From: Thermoplasmata archaeon
GTDB lineage: Archaea > Thermoplasmatota > Thermoplasmata > Lutacidiplasmatales > UBA184
Reading direction: 5' to 3'
NCBI GenBank assembly: GCA_022749905.1
Contig: JAKIWU010000018.1
Span: 1 to 14,200 of the forward strand
Length of the DNA: 14,200 nt
Position numbers and translations under genes: made by a program. The notes beneath the pieces were generated by a model. It had not been told where the DNA came from. It was given only the letters and a program-made list of their open reading frames with translations, and did not search any database. This document shows, one piece after another, positions 13,386-14,200 of the stretch. How positions within the stretch are numbered: position 1 is the stretch's first letter; every line of letters begins with the position of its first letter.

Positions 13386-14200
13386 ATGACCGCGCCCGCG
13401 GCCCCCGCCGCAGCGCTTCGGCGCTTGCTGGAGGCGGCGGGCTATCGACTCGAAGATCGCCCCATCGGGCTCCTCGCCACCCGAGCGCGCGATCGCCGTA
13501 CGATCCTCGTGATCCGCGGCGAGCGGTCCCCCTCCGAGGCGGAGCCCGAGTTCCCGAAGGATCAGATCCATCGGACATTGGTCTATGACCAGGATCCCGG
13601 TCCGGTGGCTCGCGAGCTCGCTTCGGCGCGGGGGATCGAGATTCTCGACCCGTCGAGTCTCGGGCCCGCCCTAGGCGAGCTCCTGCTCGTCGGGCCCGAT
13701 CCGCGTGCATCGGACCGGGCGCTGTCGGCGCCGCAGGACCTCGAGCCGCTACCCCAGATCTTTCCGGAAGGGCTCCGGACGATCCGCCCGAGGCTGAGTC
13801 GCCGCGACGCCGAGGCTCTTTCGGGGCTCGATGGTTCCCGGTACGCGCTTCGGCTTGTCCCATTTTACGTGGCCCCGTACCGAGTTCGTGTCGCATCCGC
13901 ACACGGCGGACCCGGAGCGCCCACGGACCACCTCGTCGCCGTCAACGCGATCTCGGGGTGGGCCGAGATCTGGGAGGCGAACGACCGTGAGTTCGTCGCG
14001 GACCTGGAGGAGCCACGGGAACAACTCGCGCCGAGCCTCACCGCTGAGGAGGCGCGCACCGTCGCCGAGGATGCGATCCGGAAGAAGCACTCCGCGAGCG
14101 TCGACCACACCGAACAGCACGGTGGCGCGATCGTGATCGAGCGGCGGAGGGTCCCGCCCGGTCCGGGCGACCTCAGGATCGGTCCCGCCGTCCTCGTGCA
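13386..14200 (+). CDS. Uncharacterised protein, 3' end beyond the window
   Basis: An open frame of at least 271 codons that reaches the right edge without a stop. I do not recognise the family. It starts ATG ACC GCG with an Ala/Pro-rich leader, then LRRLLEAAGYRLEDRPIGLL, strand-like RRTILVIRG (about residues 38-46), LVYDQDPGPVARELASARGI and an LGELLLVGP strand. This alternation of strands and helices, with a 'GI-x-I-x-D-x-x-x-L' turn, is reminiscent of degenerate restriction-endonuclease-like (Mrr-type) domains in archaeal proteins, but no clear PD-(D/E)xK set is visible. A second part has LRLVPFYVAPYRVRV and NAISGWAEIWE, then a Glu-rich helix. Codons are GC-rich at third positions like its neighbours, and a TATA box sits at leaderless spacing, both supporting a real gene. 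It is divergent from cdc48. Confidence 0.75.
   Translation, partial: MTAPAAPAAALRRLLEAAGYRLEDRPIGLLATRARDRRTILVIRGERSPSEAEPEFPKDQIHRTLVYDQDPGPVARELASARGIEILDPSSLGPALGELLLVGPDPRASDRALSAPQDLEPLPQIFPEGLRTIRPRLSRRDAEALSGLDGSRYALRLVPFYVAPYRVRVASAHGGPGAPTDHLVAVNAISGWAEIWEANDREFVADLEEPREQLAPSLTAEEARTVAEDAIRKKHSASVDHTEQHGGAIVIERRRVPPGPGDLRIGPAVLV

Noticed and set aside
13375..13389. Mini-ORF ATG TCG CGC GGA TGA overlapping the ATG at 13386
   Set aside because: The TATA box predicts transcription starting at about 13385, so the mini-ORF is probably not in the mRNA.
1..14200. Search for tRNAs, CRISPR repeats, insertion sequences, att sites or foreign-looking DNA
   Set aside because: No spaced repeats, transposase-like proteins, tRNA-like structures or clear shifts in base composition were seen.

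Overview
The window is GC-rich (roughly two thirds G+C by eye) chromosomal DNA of an archaeon. The markers are unambiguous: archaeal-type AdoMet synthetase, ribosomal protein L18e (absent from bacteria), the L18e-L13-S9-RpoN cluster, an Nre-family repair protein with a PCNA-binding tail, and a VAT-type Cdc48 ATPase. The VAT-like Cdc48, zinc-ribbon membrane protein and PKD-rich surface glycoprotein fit a Thermoplasmatota lineage. The high GC suggests one of the uncultivated soil or sediment groups rather than Thermoplasma itself, but that placement is inference. There is no sign of phage, plasmid, insertion sequence, CRISPR array or tRNA.

Layout. Positions 2-1766 (+): 3' end of the AdoMet synthetase gene, then a radical-SAM tRNA methylthiotransferase that consumes AdoMet. 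Positions 1789-3285 (-): an M29-aminopeptidase-like protein that seems to have lost its metal ligands, preceded by a short GyrI-like ligand-binding protein. Positions 3472-4434 (+): a membrane-anchored double zinc-ribbon protein whose stop overlaps the stop of the convergent nre gene (4427-5767, -). Positions 5910-7491 (+): a tight operon of L18e, L13, S9 and RNA polymerase subunit N; L13 carries a Pro/Arg-rich N-terminal extension. Positions 7606-10932 (-): a 1108-residue secreted, membrane-anchored surface protein with about 53 N-glycosylation sequons. Positions 11032-13254 (-): a two-domain Cdc48/VAT unfoldase ending in a proteasome-docking-like Ile-Tyr-Arg. From 13386 to the end (+): an uncharacterised gene running off the window.

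The genes are mostly core housekeeping: AdoMet supply and tRNA thiolation, DNA repair, translation and transcription, protein unfolding and cell surface. They are not one pathway. TATA-like elements lie about 25-35 bases before many start codons, so leaderless transcription seems common, while genes inside the ribosomal operon have Shine-Dalgarno-like sites. No intergenic stretch exceeds 300 bases. I see no convincing new multi-gene system. The most unusual items are the apparent M29 pseudoenzyme, the extended L13, the heavily sequon-loaded surface protein, the Cdc48 tail, and the gene at the 3' edge.
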